Source: Helicobacter sp. 13S00482-2
GTDB lineage: Bacteria; Campylobacterota; Campylobacteria; Campylobacterales; Helicobacteraceae
Length of the DNA stretch: 64,000 nt
Direction: 5' to 3'
Assembly: GCF_002272795.1 (NCBI RefSeq)
Contig: NZ_MLAT01000001.1
Location: forward strand, 218,369-282,368
Below, piece after piece: positions 51,155 to 60,895 of this stretch. The translations under genes and the position numbers were made by a program. Below the pieces are notes generated by a model. The model searched no databases. It was given only the letters and a program-made list of their open reading frames with translations, and had not been told where the DNA came from. Each line of letters starts with the position of its first letter. The stretch's first letter is position 1.

Positions 51155-51901
51155 TCATTTCTTAGTGCCTACAGAAAGCATTTTTCTTCTCAAATAAGCG
51201 ATCTTGGTCTGCAATGGAAGTTCTTTTGGACAGGTGTCATGACAAGCAATCAAACTCATACATCCAAACACCCCATCATCATTACCCACAAGCTCATAAA
51301 AATCATCATCTGTTCGCTTATCATGTGGATCAATCATAAATCTAACAACCCGATTCATTCCCGCTGCACCAATAAAATCTTCACGCATTAATTTGGTAGC
51401 ACAACTAGCTATACAACAACCACATTCTATGCATCTCTCAAGTTCAAATACTTCCTGAGCCACATCAGGTTCAATTTTTTCTTCAGGTTTTGAAATATCA
51501 ATGGTTTCATTTGTATGTATCCAACTCTCAACACGTTTAGTCATACCTGCAAACCATTCACCAGTATTCACGCTCAAATCCTTGATCAGCTTGAATGCAG
51601 GTAATGGCATCAAAGTAATAACACCTGTAGGAAAATCTTTAGTAAGGGTTTTGCAAGCAAGTCTAGGACGACCATTAATCATCATTGCACAACTTCCACA
51701 AATACCTGCTCGACAGACAAAATCAAAACTCAAATCAGGGTCTTGATGTTCCCTGATCATATTCAGAGCAATAAAAATTGTCATTGAATGGGCTTCTTCT
51801 AACTTGTATTCCCTAAAATGAGGCTTAGATACAGCACTTTGAGGGTCAAACTTCAAAACCCTAATTGTAATGATTCTTCCTTTATTTTCTTGAGCACTCA
51901 T
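51155..51901 (-). CDS. frdB: Fumarate reductase iron-sulphur subunit
   Basis: The protein has 248 residues. The plant-type [2Fe-2S] domain has [20 protein letters not shown] with a further cysteine. The C-terminal domain has [15 protein letters not shown] and [17 protein letters not shown] for the [4Fe-4S] and [3Fe-4S] clusters. It carries electrons from the quinol site in FrdC to FAD in FrdA. It overlaps frdA by four bases (ATGA). Confidence 0.97.
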   Translation of the reverse strand: MSAQENKGRIITIRVLKFDPQSAVSKPHFREYKLEEAHSMTIFIALNMIREHQDPDLSFDFVCRAGICGSCAMMINGRPRLACKTLTKDFPTGVITLMPLPAFKLIKDLSVNTGEWFAGMTKRVESWIHTNETIDISKPEEKIEPDVAQEVFELERCIECGCCIASCATKLMREDFIGAAGMNRVVRFMIDPHDKRTDDDFYELVGNDDGVFGCMSLIACHDTCPKELPLQTKIAYLRRKMLSVGTKK

Positions 51902-53883
51902 TTTTCATCTCCTAATCGTTGATTTTTAGCTTTATATCTAGGTAATAAATCAAATGGCATTAAAGCTTCCTGAAGCTGATACCTATCACCTCCCTTACTT
52001 TGGGTCTCTTCTGTGATTTTTTTGATTTCTTCATCTCTTTTTTCTTTTAAAGGATGAGGTATAAAATTTCCTTTAGCTCCATATCCTCTAAAATCTGGGG
52101 TGATTTCCATCTTCATAATATCTAAATCCTCATATTCAAGAGTTGGCAACGTTTGATCAGGGTTAGGCCAGGAAGCTAAAGTCCTTTTAAGCCATTTTTC
52201 ATCATCTCGTTTAGGATAATCTATTCTAGTATGTGCTCCTCTAGATTCCGTCCTCTCTAGTGCGCCTTTTGCGACACAAAGAGCAATTTTGAGCATTCTT
52301 GGAACTCTATAAGCATCTTCAAGTTCAGGATTATTGTGCATTTTTTTGTTTTTCACATTCAGATTTTTGGAACGTTTATAAAGCTCTTCAAGTTCCTTTA
52401 CAGCCTCTTCAAGCAAGGGGCCATCTCGGAAAACTCCAACTTTTTCATCCATAATTGTTTTCATTTTATTTTTAATTTCATACACATCTTCATTCCCCCC
52501 ATTACTGAGTAAAGAAGCTAAATACGTCTCCTCTTTTTTTACAAAACACTCAATGGTATTGGATTTTACATCAATATCAGCATCCACGCAAAATTCAGCA
52601 AAATAATCCCCAATAATCATACCAGCCACCACTGCTTCGCTAACAGAGTTCCCTCCTAAACGATTAAATCCATGTAGATCCCAACAAGATGCTTCACCTG
52701 CACAAAACAATCCTTTTAAGTGTGTATGACCTTGATAATTTGTCCTCACACCACCCATTGAATAATGTTGCATCGGCTTAATAGGAACCCATCCTTTGCT
52801 ACCTTCATCAGCAGGATCAATACCAGCAAAAGTTTTAGCAATATCTTGAACATCTCGCAAATTTCGCTCAATATGAGATCGACCCAAAATTGAAATATCT
52901 AGCCACACGTGCTCTCCATAGGGCGATTTAACGCCTTTGCCACTTTTAATATGCTCTAATATCCTCCTAGAAACAACATCTCGACTTGCTAATTCTTTTT
53001 TCTCAGGCTCATAATCAGGCATAAAACGATAGCCATCTTTGTCTCTAAGAACCCCGCCATCTCCACGACAACCTTCAGTCATTAAAATTCCGCTAGGAAC
53101 CAAACAAGTTGGATGGAACTGAACTGCTTCCATATTCCCAAGTTTTGCAATGCCTGTTTCCATAGCTATAGCAGCTCCCACTCCATCGCATATAACAGCA
53201 TTTGTAGTATGTGCATAAACACGACCATAACCACCTGTAGCCAACAAGGTGCCTTTTGAAATGTACGCAGAAATTTCACCTGTGATAAGATCTCTCACAA
53301 TAGCACCATAGCACCTACCATTTTCATGAATGATTGAAACTGCTTCTTTTCTATCTCGAATATCCACGCCATTTTTATAAGCTTCATTAGCCACAGCATA
53401 CAACATAGAATGCCCAGTTGCATCAGCAGTAAAGCAAGTTCTCCATTTTTTTGTCCCTCCAAAATCTCTGGATTGAATATAACCGTGTTTATTGGCTTCT
53501 TCTGTGATTGTAACGTGCTCACCATTGATAACTGCAGGTCTATCCCCTTTTTTAATACGTGTCCAAGGCACCCCAAATCCAGCCAATTCTCTGATCGCCT
53601 TAGGTGCTGTGGTAACAAACATTCTAGCTACATTTTGATCGCATCCCCAATCGCTACCCTTCACAGTATCCATAAAATGAAGATCTTCATTATCTCCTTC
53701 ACTCATTTTTCCATTTCCAAGACTTGCCTGCATACCGCCTTGTGCTGCCGCTGAGTGACTCCTACGTACAGGAACTAGACTCAAAACAATAACATTCAAG
53801 CCCTTTTGTTTTGCAGAAACCGCCGCTCTAAGACCTGCCAAACCGCCACCGATAATCAATGAATCGCAATATGTTACCTTCAT
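51898..53883 (-). CDS. frdA: Fumarate reductase flavoprotein subunit
   Basis: This catalytic subunit reduces fumarate to succinate in anaerobic or microaerobic respiration. It has 661 residues. The FAD site is [20 protein letters not shown], the covalent FAD histidine lies in [20 protein letters not shown], and substrate-site residues lie in [20 protein letters not shown] and [30 protein letters not shown] is also standard. It is coupled to frdB and lies three bases after frdC. Confidence 0.97.
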   Translation of the reverse strand: MKVTYCDSLIIGGGLAGLRAAVSAKQKGLNVIVLSLVPVRRSHSAAAQGGMQASLGNGKMSEGDNEDLHFMDTVKGSDWGCDQNVARMFVTTAPKAIRELAGFGVPWTRIKKGDRPAVINGEHVTITEEANKHGYIQSRDFGGTKKWRTCFTADATGHSMLYAVANEAYKNGVDIRDRKEAVSIIHENGRCYGAIVRDLITGEISAYISKGTLLATGGYGRVYAHTTNAVICDGVGAAIAMETGIAKLGNMEAVQFHPTCLVPSGILMTEGCRGDGGVLRDKDGYRFMPDYEPEKKELASRDVVSRRILEHIKSGKGVKSPYGEHVWLDISILGRSHIERNLRDVQDIAKTFAGIDPADEGSKGWVPIKPMQHYSMGGVRTNYQGHTHLKGLFCAGEASCWDLHGFNRLGGNSVSEAVVAGMIIGDYFAEFCVDADIDVKSNTIECFVKKEETYLASLLSNGGNEDVYEIKNKMKTIMDEKVGVFRDGPLLEEAVKELEELYKRSKNLNVKNKKMHNNPELEDAYRVPRMLKIALCVAKGALERTESRGAHTRIDYPKRDDEKWLKRTLASWPNPDQTLPTLEYEDLDIMKMEITPDFRGYGAKGNFIPHPLKEKRDEEIKKITEETQSKGGDRYQLQEALMPFDLLPRYKAKNQRLGDEK

Positions 53884-53886
53884 AGC

Positions 53887-54648
53887 TTATTCTCCCTTGC
53901 CATATATTTGTGTGTCAATATGCTTGTAATTTATATTTGAATCTGTCTGAGTGAGTCCTTTTGAAATATAAGCATAATAAGTAAAAAGCCCCAAAACAAT
54001 AAAAAATACACTCATTGCCCATTTAACTCTTCTAAGATTAGCAATACCGAATTTTTCAAACCAACCCCATTTGATACACAATCTATAAAGTCCAATAGAT
54101 CCGTGCAATTCAACAGCAAAAAGTAAAAAGATATAAAGTAACCAAAAATGCTCACTCACAAATCGATAGGCAGAACCATTTGGCCCTATTGTATCAGGTT
54201 GTGTAAGCATTACGAACAAATGCACACTAGCTAAGAAAAACATCGCAAATCCAGTCCCAGCTTGAATAACCCACAAACTCGTATCACTATGCTTCATTAA
54301 ATGTTTATGCGTTTTTAAAATCATCAATTGCCTGTAGTTGATGGGAAATTTTCTCATCGCCAAAAAAGCATGTACCACCAAAACAATGATAATGACCACA
54401 GCAACACCACTCACGATAGCAGGATTCCCTGCCTTAGTGATAAAGCTTCCTTCAAAGAACTTAGCGACTTTATACATAGCCTCATCACTGATGAGTATGC
54501 TTGATACCAAAAACATATGGGCTATCATAAACAATGCTAAAAATAACCCTGTTGCACTTTGCCAAAAATCAAGTTTAGCGGGAGTTTTACTCTTTTTGCG
54601 TTCAGGGGTAATACCCAAATAACCTTCAATGATTTTATCTTGTTGCAT
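53887..54648 (-). CDS. frdC: Fumarate reductase cytochrome b subunit
   Basis: The protein has 253 residues with five membrane helices and dihaem cytochrome b. It anchors FrdAB and oxidises menaquinol. LDFWQSATGLFLALFMIAHM holds one haem ligand histidine, FLASVHLFVMLTQPD another, and ELHGSIGLYRLCIKWGWFEK follows. The layout is the same as the Wolinella and H. pylori FrdC. AGGAGAG precedes the ATG at 54648. Confidence 0.95.
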   Translation of the reverse strand: MQQDKIIEGYLGITPERKKSKTPAKLDFWQSATGLFLALFMIAHMFLVSSILISDEAMYKVAKFFEGSFITKAGNPAIVSGVAVVIIIVLVVHAFLAMRKFPINYRQLMILKTHKHLMKHSDTSLWVIQAGTGFAMFFLASVHLFVMLTQPDTIGPNGSAYRFVSEHFWLLYIFLLFAVELHGSIGLYRLCIKWGWFEKFGIANLRRVKWAMSVFFIVLGLFTYYAYISKGLTQTDSNINYKHIDTQIYGKGE

Positions 54649-54747
54649 CTATCTCTCCTTTTATTGTATGAATTCAATCAACCAAAATAACTTCTCATCA
54701 ATTCAATAACCCCAATTACATAAACATTCAGCTTTAGCTTTTACACC

Positions 54748-54945
54748 CTAATCAATAAATCTAGGATTTTTTTGCACCAACGGGGAATGCTCTGCAAGAA
54801 TTACGAAAGTACTGACGCTATGATTATTGTCTTTGAGATGGATCTTGATGCCAAATGCTTCCTTATTGTTAATATTGGTAAAACTACTCACCACATTTGC
54901 TACAAGACCGCTTTGAGGGTTGATGGATGAAAAATTGACCCACAT
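54748..54945 (-). CDS. 65-residue hypothetical protein upstream of frdC
   Basis: The product begins MWVNFSSINPQSGLVANVVS and contains GIKIHLKDNNHSVSTFVILA; it looks like a small alpha-beta protein without membrane segments or cysteines. It has a clear AGGAG five bases before the ATG and a TATAAT 34-39 bases upstream, so it is expressed and probably heads the transcript into frdCAB, which starts about 100 bases downstream. I do not recognise the family. Codon use is like its neighbours. Confidence 0.65.
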   Translation of the reverse strand: MWVNFSSINPQSGLVANVVSSFTNINNKEAFGIKIHLKDNNHSVSTFVILAEHSPLVQKNPRFID

Positions 54946-54978
54946 TCAATCTCCTAAACTCTAATTGCGTTGGCCATA

Positions 54979-54984
54979 ATTATA
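54979..54984 (-). promoter_or_regulatory. TATAAT -10 box upstream of the 65-residue gene and frdCAB
   Basis: The minus strand reads CTTATAATTATGG 34 bases before the small gene. It abuts an inverted repeat at 54983-55011. Confidence 0.55.
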
Positions 54985-55011
54985 AGACAATTTTTGTTAA
55001 AAGTTGTCTTA
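54983..55011. promoter_or_regulatory. Inverted repeat, possible operator ahead of the fumarate reductase region
   Basis: TAAGACAA (54983-54990) and TTGTCTTA (55004-55011) are perfect inverted arms eight bases long with a 13-base T/A-rich spacer. They cover the spacer between -10 and -35 of the promoter for the small gene and frdCAB, a usual operator position. The regulator is unknown. Confidence 0.4.
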
Positions 55012-55177
55012 AAAATTTTAAACTTATTCATAAATGCTTATTTCAACAAATAACGATGATACTTTTTGTAAAAATTTTTAAAAGAACTCACAAAAAAGGA
55101 TTCTCCCAAGCTTCAAACAAATGAGACGGTTTTCTCAAATCAAAAGAACTCAATTTCTAAAATACTTGCTAAAATGC

Positions 55178-55183
55178 TAAAAT
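55178..55183 (+). promoter_or_regulatory. Candidate -10 box for tpiA-lpxD, in a short repeat
   Basis: TAAAAT occurs three times at 55158, 55170 and 55178 (pattern GCTAAAAT). The last is 29 bases before the tpiA ATG, which has AAAGAGGC. The 55012-55157 stretch upstream shows no gene or other structure. Confidence 0.4.
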
Positions 55184-55211
55184 ATTCCAAATAATACTTT
55201 AAAGAGGCATT

Positions 55212-55913
55212 ATGACAAAAATTATTGCAGCAAACTTCAAAACCAATCACACAAGAAAAAGCACGGAAGAATACATTCAATCGCTTGATAAAAAACTTTT
55301 ACCATCTGATAAGGTTTATATTTTTCCAACTCCAATAGCTCTATGTGAAAATAACTTCAAACATTTAAATATAGGGACTCAAAATGCCTATCCTATTTTT
55401 AATGGAGCATTTACTGGTGAAATAGGTCTGCAAGCACTCAAAGAATTAAATATAAAAACCATCCTCATAGGACACAGCGAAAGAAGGAATATTTTAAAAG
55501 AATCACAAGAATTCTGTGCTGAAAAATTTAATTTTTTTATGAAGGAAGAATTTGAAATTATTTATTGTGTGGGAGAAAGTCTATGTGTTCGAGAAAAGGG
55601 TTTTGAAGATGTTAAAAAATTCATTCAAACTCAGTTTGAGAATATCCCCATAAAATACCCAAAACTTATCGTTGCTTATGAACCCATCTGGGCTATTGGG
55701 AGCGGAATGAGTGCCTCGCTTGAACAAATAAGCCAAACACATTGTTTCATTAAAAGTATTTGCGATGCTCCTGTTTTATATGGAGGAAGTGTGAATGCAA
55801 AAAATGCTTCAGAAATTTTAAATACAAAAGAGGTTGATGGCGTTCTTGTTGGAAGTGCCTCACTTGATATGGAAAGTTTCTATGAAATCATAAAAAAAGC
55901 AAGAGAAAAATAG
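55212..55913 (+). CDS. tpiA: Triosephosphate isomerase
   Basis: The protein has 233 residues. [19 protein letters not shown] holds the N-terminal Lys, LIGHSERRN the catalytic His, [12 protein letters not shown] the catalytic Glu, and [16 protein letters not shown] with [12 protein letters not shown] closes the phosphate site. It is shorter than the typical 250 residues, as in other Helicobacter. It interconverts dihydroxyacetone phosphate and glyceraldehyde 3-phosphate. lpxD follows after eight bases. Confidence 0.95.
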   Translation: MTKIIAANFKTNHTRKSTEEYIQSLDKKLLPSDKVYIFPTPIALCENNFKHLNIGTQNAYPIFNGAFTGEIGLQALKELNIKTILIGHSERRNILKESQEFCAEKFNFFMKEEFEIIYCVGESLCVREKGFEDVKKFIQTQFENIPIKYPKLIVAYEPIWAIGSGMSASLEQISQTHCFIKSICDAPVLYGGSVNAKNASEILNTKEVDGVLVGSASLDMESFYEIIKKAREK

Positions 55914-55921
55914 GAGAGAAA

Positions 55922-56893
55922 ATGAAACTTAGTAAAATGTTGCAATCCATAGGTATTGATACCTCACTTGATAGGGATTTTGAAGTCAAAGCACTTGCAC
56001 CTTTAGAGAGTGCATCAGAAAACGAAGTTAGCTACATTGACCAAAGTAAATATCTAGAAAATCTCAAAGACTCAAAAACTGGTGCAGTTCTCATCAAAGA
56101 AAAAGATATTAAAAGTGTTCCTGCTCACATACAGCCTATTATTGTCCCTGATCCTCATTTGGCTTTTGCAAAACTTTCTGCCTTTTTTGCCAAAGATGAG
56201 TTTGCACATCCGCTAATTGAAAAACATAAAACCCAAATTGGTGAAAATACCACCATAATGCCAAATGTATTTTTAGGTGAAAATATAAAAATTGGTAAGA
56301 ATTGTTTATTGATGCCTGGAGTAGTCATTAGCGATAATGTCATCATCGGAGATGGGTGCAAGATATTTCCCAATGTCGTGATCTATAGAGAGAGTCAAAT
56401 TGGGAATAATGTTTTTATACACGCAGGAACAGTTATTGGAAGTGATGGATTTGGATATGCTCATAATGAAAAAGGTGAGCATATAAAAATTGAGCATAAT
56501 GGCAAAGTCGTGATTGAAGATGATGTTGAAATAGGAGCGAATAATACCATCGATAGAGCTGTATTTGGAGAAACAAGAATCAAAAAAGGCTCAAAAATCG
56601 ACAACCTTGTGCAAATTGGTCATAACTGCATCATAGGAGAACATACTCTACTTGTCTCTCAGGTTGGACTTGCTGGATCCACTACCACAGGCAGAAATGT
56701 AGTTATGGGTGGCCAAGCAGGGACTGGCGGACACATTCATATAGGAGATTTCACGCAAATAGCAGGAAGAGGGGCTGTCGGAAAGAATCTTCCGCCAAAT
56801 ACCAAATGGGGAGGTCATCCACTAATGGAACTAGATGAATGGATGAAATTCTTCGTTACATTACGCAGAATGGTGAAAAAGAAAAGCGAATAA
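55922..56893 (+). CDS. lpxD: UDP-3-O-acylglucosamine N-acyltransferase
   Basis: The protein has 323 residues. It adds the second acyl chain in lipid A synthesis. The N-terminal uridine-binding domain (about 1-95) is followed by left-handed beta-helix hexapeptide repeats ([20 protein letters not shown] onward). [12 protein letters not shown] and [15 protein letters not shown] carry the substrate and catalytic histidines. [20 protein letters not shown] and the C-terminal helix complete it. It starts after AGGAGAG. In H. pylori fabI lies between tpiA and lpxD; it does not here. Confidence 0.95.
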   Translation: MKLSKMLQSIGIDTSLDRDFEVKALAPLESASENEVSYIDQSKYLENLKDSKTGAVLIKEKDIKSVPAHIQPIIVPDPHLAFAKLSAFFAKDEFAHPLIEKHKTQIGENTTIMPNVFLGENIKIGKNCLLMPGVVISDNVIIGDGCKIFPNVVIYRESQIGNNVFIHAGTVIGSDGFGYAHNEKGEHIKIEHNGKVVIEDDVEIGANNTIDRAVFGETRIKKGSKIDNLVQIGHNCIIGEHTLLVSQVGLAGSTTTGRNVVMGGQAGTGGHIHIGDFTQIAGRGAVGKNLPPNTKWGGHPLMELDEWMKFFVTLRRMVKKKSE

Positions 56894-56898
56894 TCTAT

Positions 56899-57747
56899 CT
56901 AAGTATTTTTTGCTTTTTGATAATAAACAACTCGCCCGAGAATGTTTTTATCAAAAAGTGGGCTATTTGGAATCAAATCTGCGTGTCCGACATACATTCG
57001 TCCATTTTCTTTAAGAACTTTATAAAATCTCTGTATTGTTTTAAGGCGATAGGCCTCATCAAAATAAATCATCATATTACGTGAAAAAATAATATCAAAC
57101 TCTCCTAATTCCAAAAAAGCCTCATCAAAAATATTGATGAGTTTGCACTCACACTTTGGCAACAATCTCTTTTTGATTTTAAAATCTTTTTCTACAGAAT
57201 CAAAAAATCTATTTTGCAACTCATCATCCAAGCGATGCAATGATCTTGCGGAATAAACACCCTCTTGTGCCTGAGTGATAGCATCAGAGTTAATATCAAC
57301 TCCAAATATCTGGACTCTATCAAGGTTAATCCCTGCTTGAGAGATCAGCATCCCTATAGAATAGACCTCATCTCCACTTGAACAAGGAGCTGAAAGAATC
57401 CTTATATCCCCTTGAAGTGATTTGGCAAAATCAAGTGCAGCTTCAAGCTGTAACAACTCTCTGTAAAAATAAGTTTCATTCACAGTAACCAAATTAAGAG
57501 CTTCCTGCCTAAAAAGACTATCCCCCAAAACCTTATTGCTTAAATCCCTAAAAGAAGAAATACGATGAGCTTGTGCAAAATAACTCAATCGATGTTTGAT
57601 AACATCTTGTTTTGGAGTTAGATCCACGCCAGAAATTTTCCTGATAGTTGAAATGAACTCTGATAAGCCATCATCATCATTAGGAAGTGGGAAAAACTCC
57701 TCTTTTTGATCTACAATAACCTCTTTCTCTTTCTTCTTAAAAAACAT
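56899..57747 (-). CDS. cheR: Chemoreceptor methyltransferase CheR
   Basis: The enzyme methylates glutamates of chemoreceptors with SAM. It has 282 residues. The N-terminal helical domain has GLSEFISTIRKISGVDL and LSYFAQAHRISSF; the catalytic domain has VTVNETYFYRELLQLE, LSAPCSSGDEVYSIGMLIS and IIFSRNMMIYFDE. There is no TPR extension. The first 20 residues are a basic/acidic tail of unknown role. It overlaps cheB by 11 bases and is third in the transducer-cheB-cheR operon. Confidence 0.93.
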   Translation of the reverse strand: MFFKKKEKEVIVDQKEEFFPLPNDDDGLSEFISTIRKISGVDLTPKQDVIKHRLSYFAQAHRISSFRDLSNKVLGDSLFRQEALNLVTVNETYFYRELLQLEAALDFAKSLQGDIRILSAPCSSGDEVYSIGMLISQAGINLDRVQIFGVDINSDAITQAQEGVYSARSLHRLDDELQNRFFDSVEKDFKIKKRLLPKCECKLINIFDEAFLELGEFDIIFSRNMMIYFDEAYRLKTIQRFYKVLKENGRMYVGHADLIPNSPLFDKNILGRVVYYQKAKNT

Positions 57748-58300
57748 ATAAAAAACTCTCCAATCTTGTTCTGATATTATCTAAGTGCATCACATTCACA
57801 TCAGGATTGATTTCCTTTGCTTTTTTGGGCATTCCATAGACAATCGCACTCTCTTCACTCTCAGCAATACAGGTAGCTCCAGCACGATAAAGATCAAAAA
57901 GACCCTTTGCACCATCATCCCCAATACCCGTAAGAAGAATCGCCAACACATCAATAAAGCCACAAATATGGACAGCAGAGTGAAACAAAACATTGATATT
58001 GGGATTATAAATACTAGCGACGTCTTTAGGAATGATGCTAAGTGGGGTATCTTCAGATACAACAGAGGTTTTACTGCATATAAAAACCTTGCCAGATAAA
58101 AGCTCTCTTTGTGAAACTTCTGTGATTTCCATATTGATGCCACGCCCAAATTGAGAAACAAAATAGGGAATAAAAACAGTATTCATATGTTGGGCGATGA
58201 CGATGGGAACATCAGAATTATTTATGTCTTTTAGAAGTCTGTTGAGGTGGCCAGGACCTCCTGTAGAGGCCCCGATAAGAACGAGTTTGGACTTTCTCAA
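57737..58300 (-). CDS. cheB: CheB-type methylesterase lacking the receiver domain
   Basis: This receptor demethylase consists of the catalytic domain alone, 187 residues. The triad is visible: Ser12 in [10 protein letters not shown], His38 in VIAQHM and Asp129 in [11 protein letters not shown]. The usual N-terminal response-regulator domain with its phosphorylation site is absent, as in the Campylobacter CheB, so control cannot be by CheA phosphorylation in the normal way. The start is a TTG at 58300 sharing TTGA with the transducer stop, so it is translationally coupled. Confidence 0.9.
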   Translation of the reverse strand: MRKSKLVLIGASTGGPGHLNRLLKDINNSDVPIVIAQHMNTVFIPYFVSQFGRGINMEITEVSQRELLSGKVFICSKTSVVSEDTPLSIIPKDVASIYNPNINVLFHSAVHICGFIDVLAILLTGIGDDGAKGLFDLYRAGATCIAESEESAIVYGMPKKAKEINPDVNVMHLDNIRTRLESFLYVF

Positions 58301-59982
58301 GTCTTAAACTCAGCAAGTTTGTTATTCAAGATCTCTGTCATCTTATTAAGGTGTTCAGCAACACTAGCAATTTCTTCCACACTTCTTGCATTCTCTGTAG
58401 ATATATCATTGATTCCTGAAACTCCCTGTATGATTCCTTCGATACTTTTTCCAGTTTCGATGTAATTATCCACAGTCTTATCAGCGGTGGTGATAGCATC
58501 ATTCATGATCTTATTCATACTTGTTATTTTATCTTGAACTTCACTAGAAATATGTGTCAATTCTTCAATTTTTTGAGAGTTTTTGTTCATTTGCTCACTC
58601 GCATCTGAAATCTCTTGCACGATCACAGAAATTGTAGAATTGATTTCAGTGAGGCTTTTTTGTGTTCTCTCTGCGAGATTCCTAACCTCATCAGCAACCA
58701 CCGCAAAACCTCTACCATGTTCTCCAGCTCTAGCAGCTTCAATAGCAGCATTGAGTGCTAAAAGATTGGTTTGATCGGCAATTTCATCAATGATATAAAG
58801 AATAGATTTAACATCATCAGCATTTTTACTCAACTGCTCAATTTTCACAGCAAGTTCTGCTTCTGTTTTTGCAGAGATAACAATTTGATTAGAAAGATTT
58901 CCAATAGCCTCATTTGCAGTATGAACATAAGCTCTAGCCTCTTGAAGATCTTTTTTGCTATCTTGTGCTACATCAATAGAAGCGTGCATCTCTTGTTTTA
59001 TCTCTTTGCTTTTAACCGTCACATCTGAAACAATATTTGTAGATTCTTCCACACGATTTCCAGTCTGCAACGATGTAGAGCTTAGCTCGTGTGCAATAGA
59101 AGAGTTCTCTGTTGATAGTTGCTTGGCCTCAACAATAAGAACCCTAACTTTTTCTATGAAGTTATTGATTGCCTCACTAGCTTGTGCCACCTCATCTCTA
59201 CCTTTAATTTCAAGCTTTCTAGTAAGATCTCCATCTCCACTAGATAAATTTCTAGCACGATGAATCAAATTTTTCAAAGGATTGATGATGCTCTGACGAA
59301 CATAGAAGAAAGACGCCACAGTAATCAAAATAACCACTATCAATCCAACCATCACAAACTTCATAAGACCTTGCTCTATAGACTCTGAAACTTCATTTTT
59401 AATTTGTTGATTTGACTTTAAAATATCCCCAATATAGGCAGTTACAATCACGATATATCCCGAATCTCGATCCACTTGTGCATAAGCGATTTTATCCTCT
59501 GGCACCCCTCCTTGTGTCTTTGCCATTTTATATTGCAGATAGCCCCCACCTCTTTTAGAAACTTCAATGAAACCCTTTACATATGGAACTCCATCAGCAG
59601 AAGTAAGCCTCATTCCATTTTTTCCTTCATTTTGAGGATTAACTGGATCAAAAAGCACTGTCCCATCGGTTTTTATAATAAGAGGATAAATCGCATTATC
59701 TGAATCATTGATATTTTTAAGTATCTGCATAATATCTGACTCTAAATACCCCATTCTACCATCTCTAGAATAGCTCTTGGACATCACATGGGTAGCATGA
59801 TCAATCAGCTCATAGGCATCTCTAAGTTGTCCTTTTCTCTCATCAATAGCACGTTGATCAAGCTTATTGACTAGAAAGCTCTCAATATCCAAATTGAGTC
59901 TGAACGAACTAAAAACGATAATTCCCGTCAGTAAAATCATAGATCCAACCAATATTGCAATAATACGCGAGGATATGGTCAT
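58297..59982 (-). CDS. Methyl-accepting chemotaxis protein with single Cache-type sensor
   Basis: The protein has 561 residues. Helix 1 is at about 8-28 ([20 protein letters not shown]). The periplasmic sensor (about 30-205) has a Cache-like pattern with [20 protein letters not shown] and [14 protein letters not shown], so a single-Cache ligand domain is likely. Helix 2 is at about 208-230. HAMP follows, with [20 protein letters not shown], and then the signalling hairpin tip [20 protein letters not shown]. There is no C-terminal CheR-tethering pentapeptide. The ligand is unknown. It heads the operon with cheB and cheR. Confidence 0.92.
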   Translation of the reverse strand: MTISSRIIAILVGSMILLTGIIVFSSFRLNLDIESFLVNKLDQRAIDERKGQLRDAYELIDHATHVMSKSYSRDGRMGYLESDIMQILKNINDSDNAIYPLIIKTDGTVLFDPVNPQNEGKNGMRLTSADGVPYVKGFIEVSKRGGGYLQYKMAKTQGGVPEDKIAYAQVDRDSGYIVIVTAYIGDILKSNQQIKNEVSESIEQGLMKFVMVGLIVVILITVASFFYVRQSIINPLKNLIHRARNLSSGDGDLTRKLEIKGRDEVAQASEAINNFIEKVRVLIVEAKQLSTENSSIAHELSSTSLQTGNRVEESTNIVSDVTVKSKEIKQEMHASIDVAQDSKKDLQEARAYVHTANEAIGNLSNQIVISAKTEAELAVKIEQLSKNADDVKSILYIIDEIADQTNLLALNAAIEAARAGEHGRGFAVVADEVRNLAERTQKSLTEINSTISVIVQEISDASEQMNKNSQKIEELTHISSEVQDKITSMNKIMNDAITTADKTVDNYIETGKSIEGIIQGVSGINDISTENARSVEEIASVAEHLNKMTEILNNKLAEFKT

Positions 59983-60016
59983 AAAAACTCCTTAAGACAT
60001 TAAAGTATTTGAAAGC

Positions 60017-60049
60017 AAGTCTATTTTCACCTAGTTTCAAAATAGACTT
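60017..60049. promoter_or_regulatory. 11-bp inverted repeat in the leader of the chemotaxis operon
   Basis: AAGTCTATTTT (60017-60027) and AAAATAGACTT (60039-60049) pair perfectly around an 11-base loop. It lies between the TATAAT and the transducer start, so it forms a hairpin in the transcript or an operator. No U-tract follows on the minus strand. Confidence 0.45.
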
Positions 60050-60066
60050 AAATTCTATTCATTGAA

Positions 60067-60072
60067 ATTATA
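60067..60072 (-). promoter_or_regulatory. TATAAT -10 box of the transducer-cheB-cheR operon
   Basis: The minus strand reads GATATAATTTC about 85 bases before the transducer ATG. It is a housekeeping-type box; I do not see the flagellar sigma-28 pattern. Confidence 0.5.
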
Positions 60073-60074
60073 TC

Positions 60075-60103
60075 TAAAATAATATTTTTGCAATATTATT
60101 TTA
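60075..60103. promoter_or_regulatory. 12-bp perfect palindrome at the -35 position of the chemotaxis promoter
   Basis: TAAAATAATATT (60075-60086) and AATATTATTTTA (60092-60103) are perfect inverted arms with a five-base spacer TTTGC. It sits directly upstream of the -10 box. The AT-rich pattern is close to Fur and NikR sites of Helicobacter, but the spacing fits neither exactly. Confidence 0.5.
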
Positions 60104-60213
60104 TTCAAAATAAAAACATACTAAAAACCACACCATCAAACACAATATCAAATTCTTACCCCCCATTGCATTCCTTTTGTTCATAATCATTGACATAACA
60201 GTACCAATTGAAC

Positions 60214-60798
60214 TCAAAAACGATAGGCAACATTAATACCATAATTCATTTGACCACGCATATCAGAATCCACATCTGGAGTGATACTCAAATTTTTCGG
60301 CATATACTTGCTAGTAACCACCCAAGAAACACCCCAACCAATAAGACTTCCTACAGCAACCTGCCAAATACTGTGCTTCCCTGCATACACCCTAGATGCA
60401 TCTGTCAATAATGCAAGTGCAATAACTGGCAATGCAGGTTTATATCCATATCGATAAAACACAAACCCCGCCGCACTAAAAGCTCCTCCAGCATGTCCGC
60501 TTGGCATACCTTTATAGTCATCACAACAAGGACGCTTTGCAAAAGCTATTGAATGACCTTTTTTATGAGCACTATCAAAACTCCACTTCACGCCTTCTAT
60601 GATTCCCTGAGTTACCAAACTACCCACAGCTAGTTCTGTAAAACCCCTATAATCTTTCATTCCCAAAGAAACCACTGCAACAAATACAGGCAAAAGCCTA
60701 AAAACATCTCCAAATCTCTCAAAGTCATCTCTGGCAACTGCGATATTAGAACAAGCACTCCAAACAATCATCACGCAAAAAATTATTTTCTTCATCAA
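60214..60798 (-). CDS. PAP2-family membrane phosphatase
   Basis: The protein has 194 residues with a signal-like first helix (IIFCVMIVWSACSNIAVA) and further helices. The phosphatase motifs are KGHSIAFAKRP (KX6RP type), MPSGHAGGAFSAAG with the PSGH motif near residue 100, and SRVYAGKHSIWQVAVG with the catalytic His. The family removes phosphate from lipid A, phosphatidate or undecaprenyl pyrophosphate. The C terminus, after KYMPKNLSITPD, ends MNYGINVAYRF, a pattern like the last strand of outer-membrane proteins. The substrate cannot be chosen from sequence. It is monocistronic. Confidence 0.8.
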   Translation of the reverse strand: MMKKIIFCVMIVWSACSNIAVARDDFERFGDVFRLLPVFVAVVSLGMKDYRGFTELAVGSLVTQGIIEGVKWSFDSAHKKGHSIAFAKRPCCDDYKGMPSGHAGGAFSAAGFVFYRYGYKPALPVIALALLTDASRVYAGKHSIWQVAVGSLIGWGVSWVVTSKYMPKNLSITPDVDSDMRGQMNYGINVAYRF

Positions 60799-60895
60799 AC
60801 CTCTCCTAACATATGAACTAAAATTATATTAAAAAATCACATTCAAACCGATACAAATAATATATAATACCCTCCAAATAAACCAAAGGATGGAT

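Noticed and set aside
57737..58300. CheB gene as a fragment or pseudogene because the receiver domain is missing
   Set aside because: The catalytic triad is intact, the length fits the methylesterase domain, and the start is tightly coupled to the transducer. The Campylobacter CheB has the same form.
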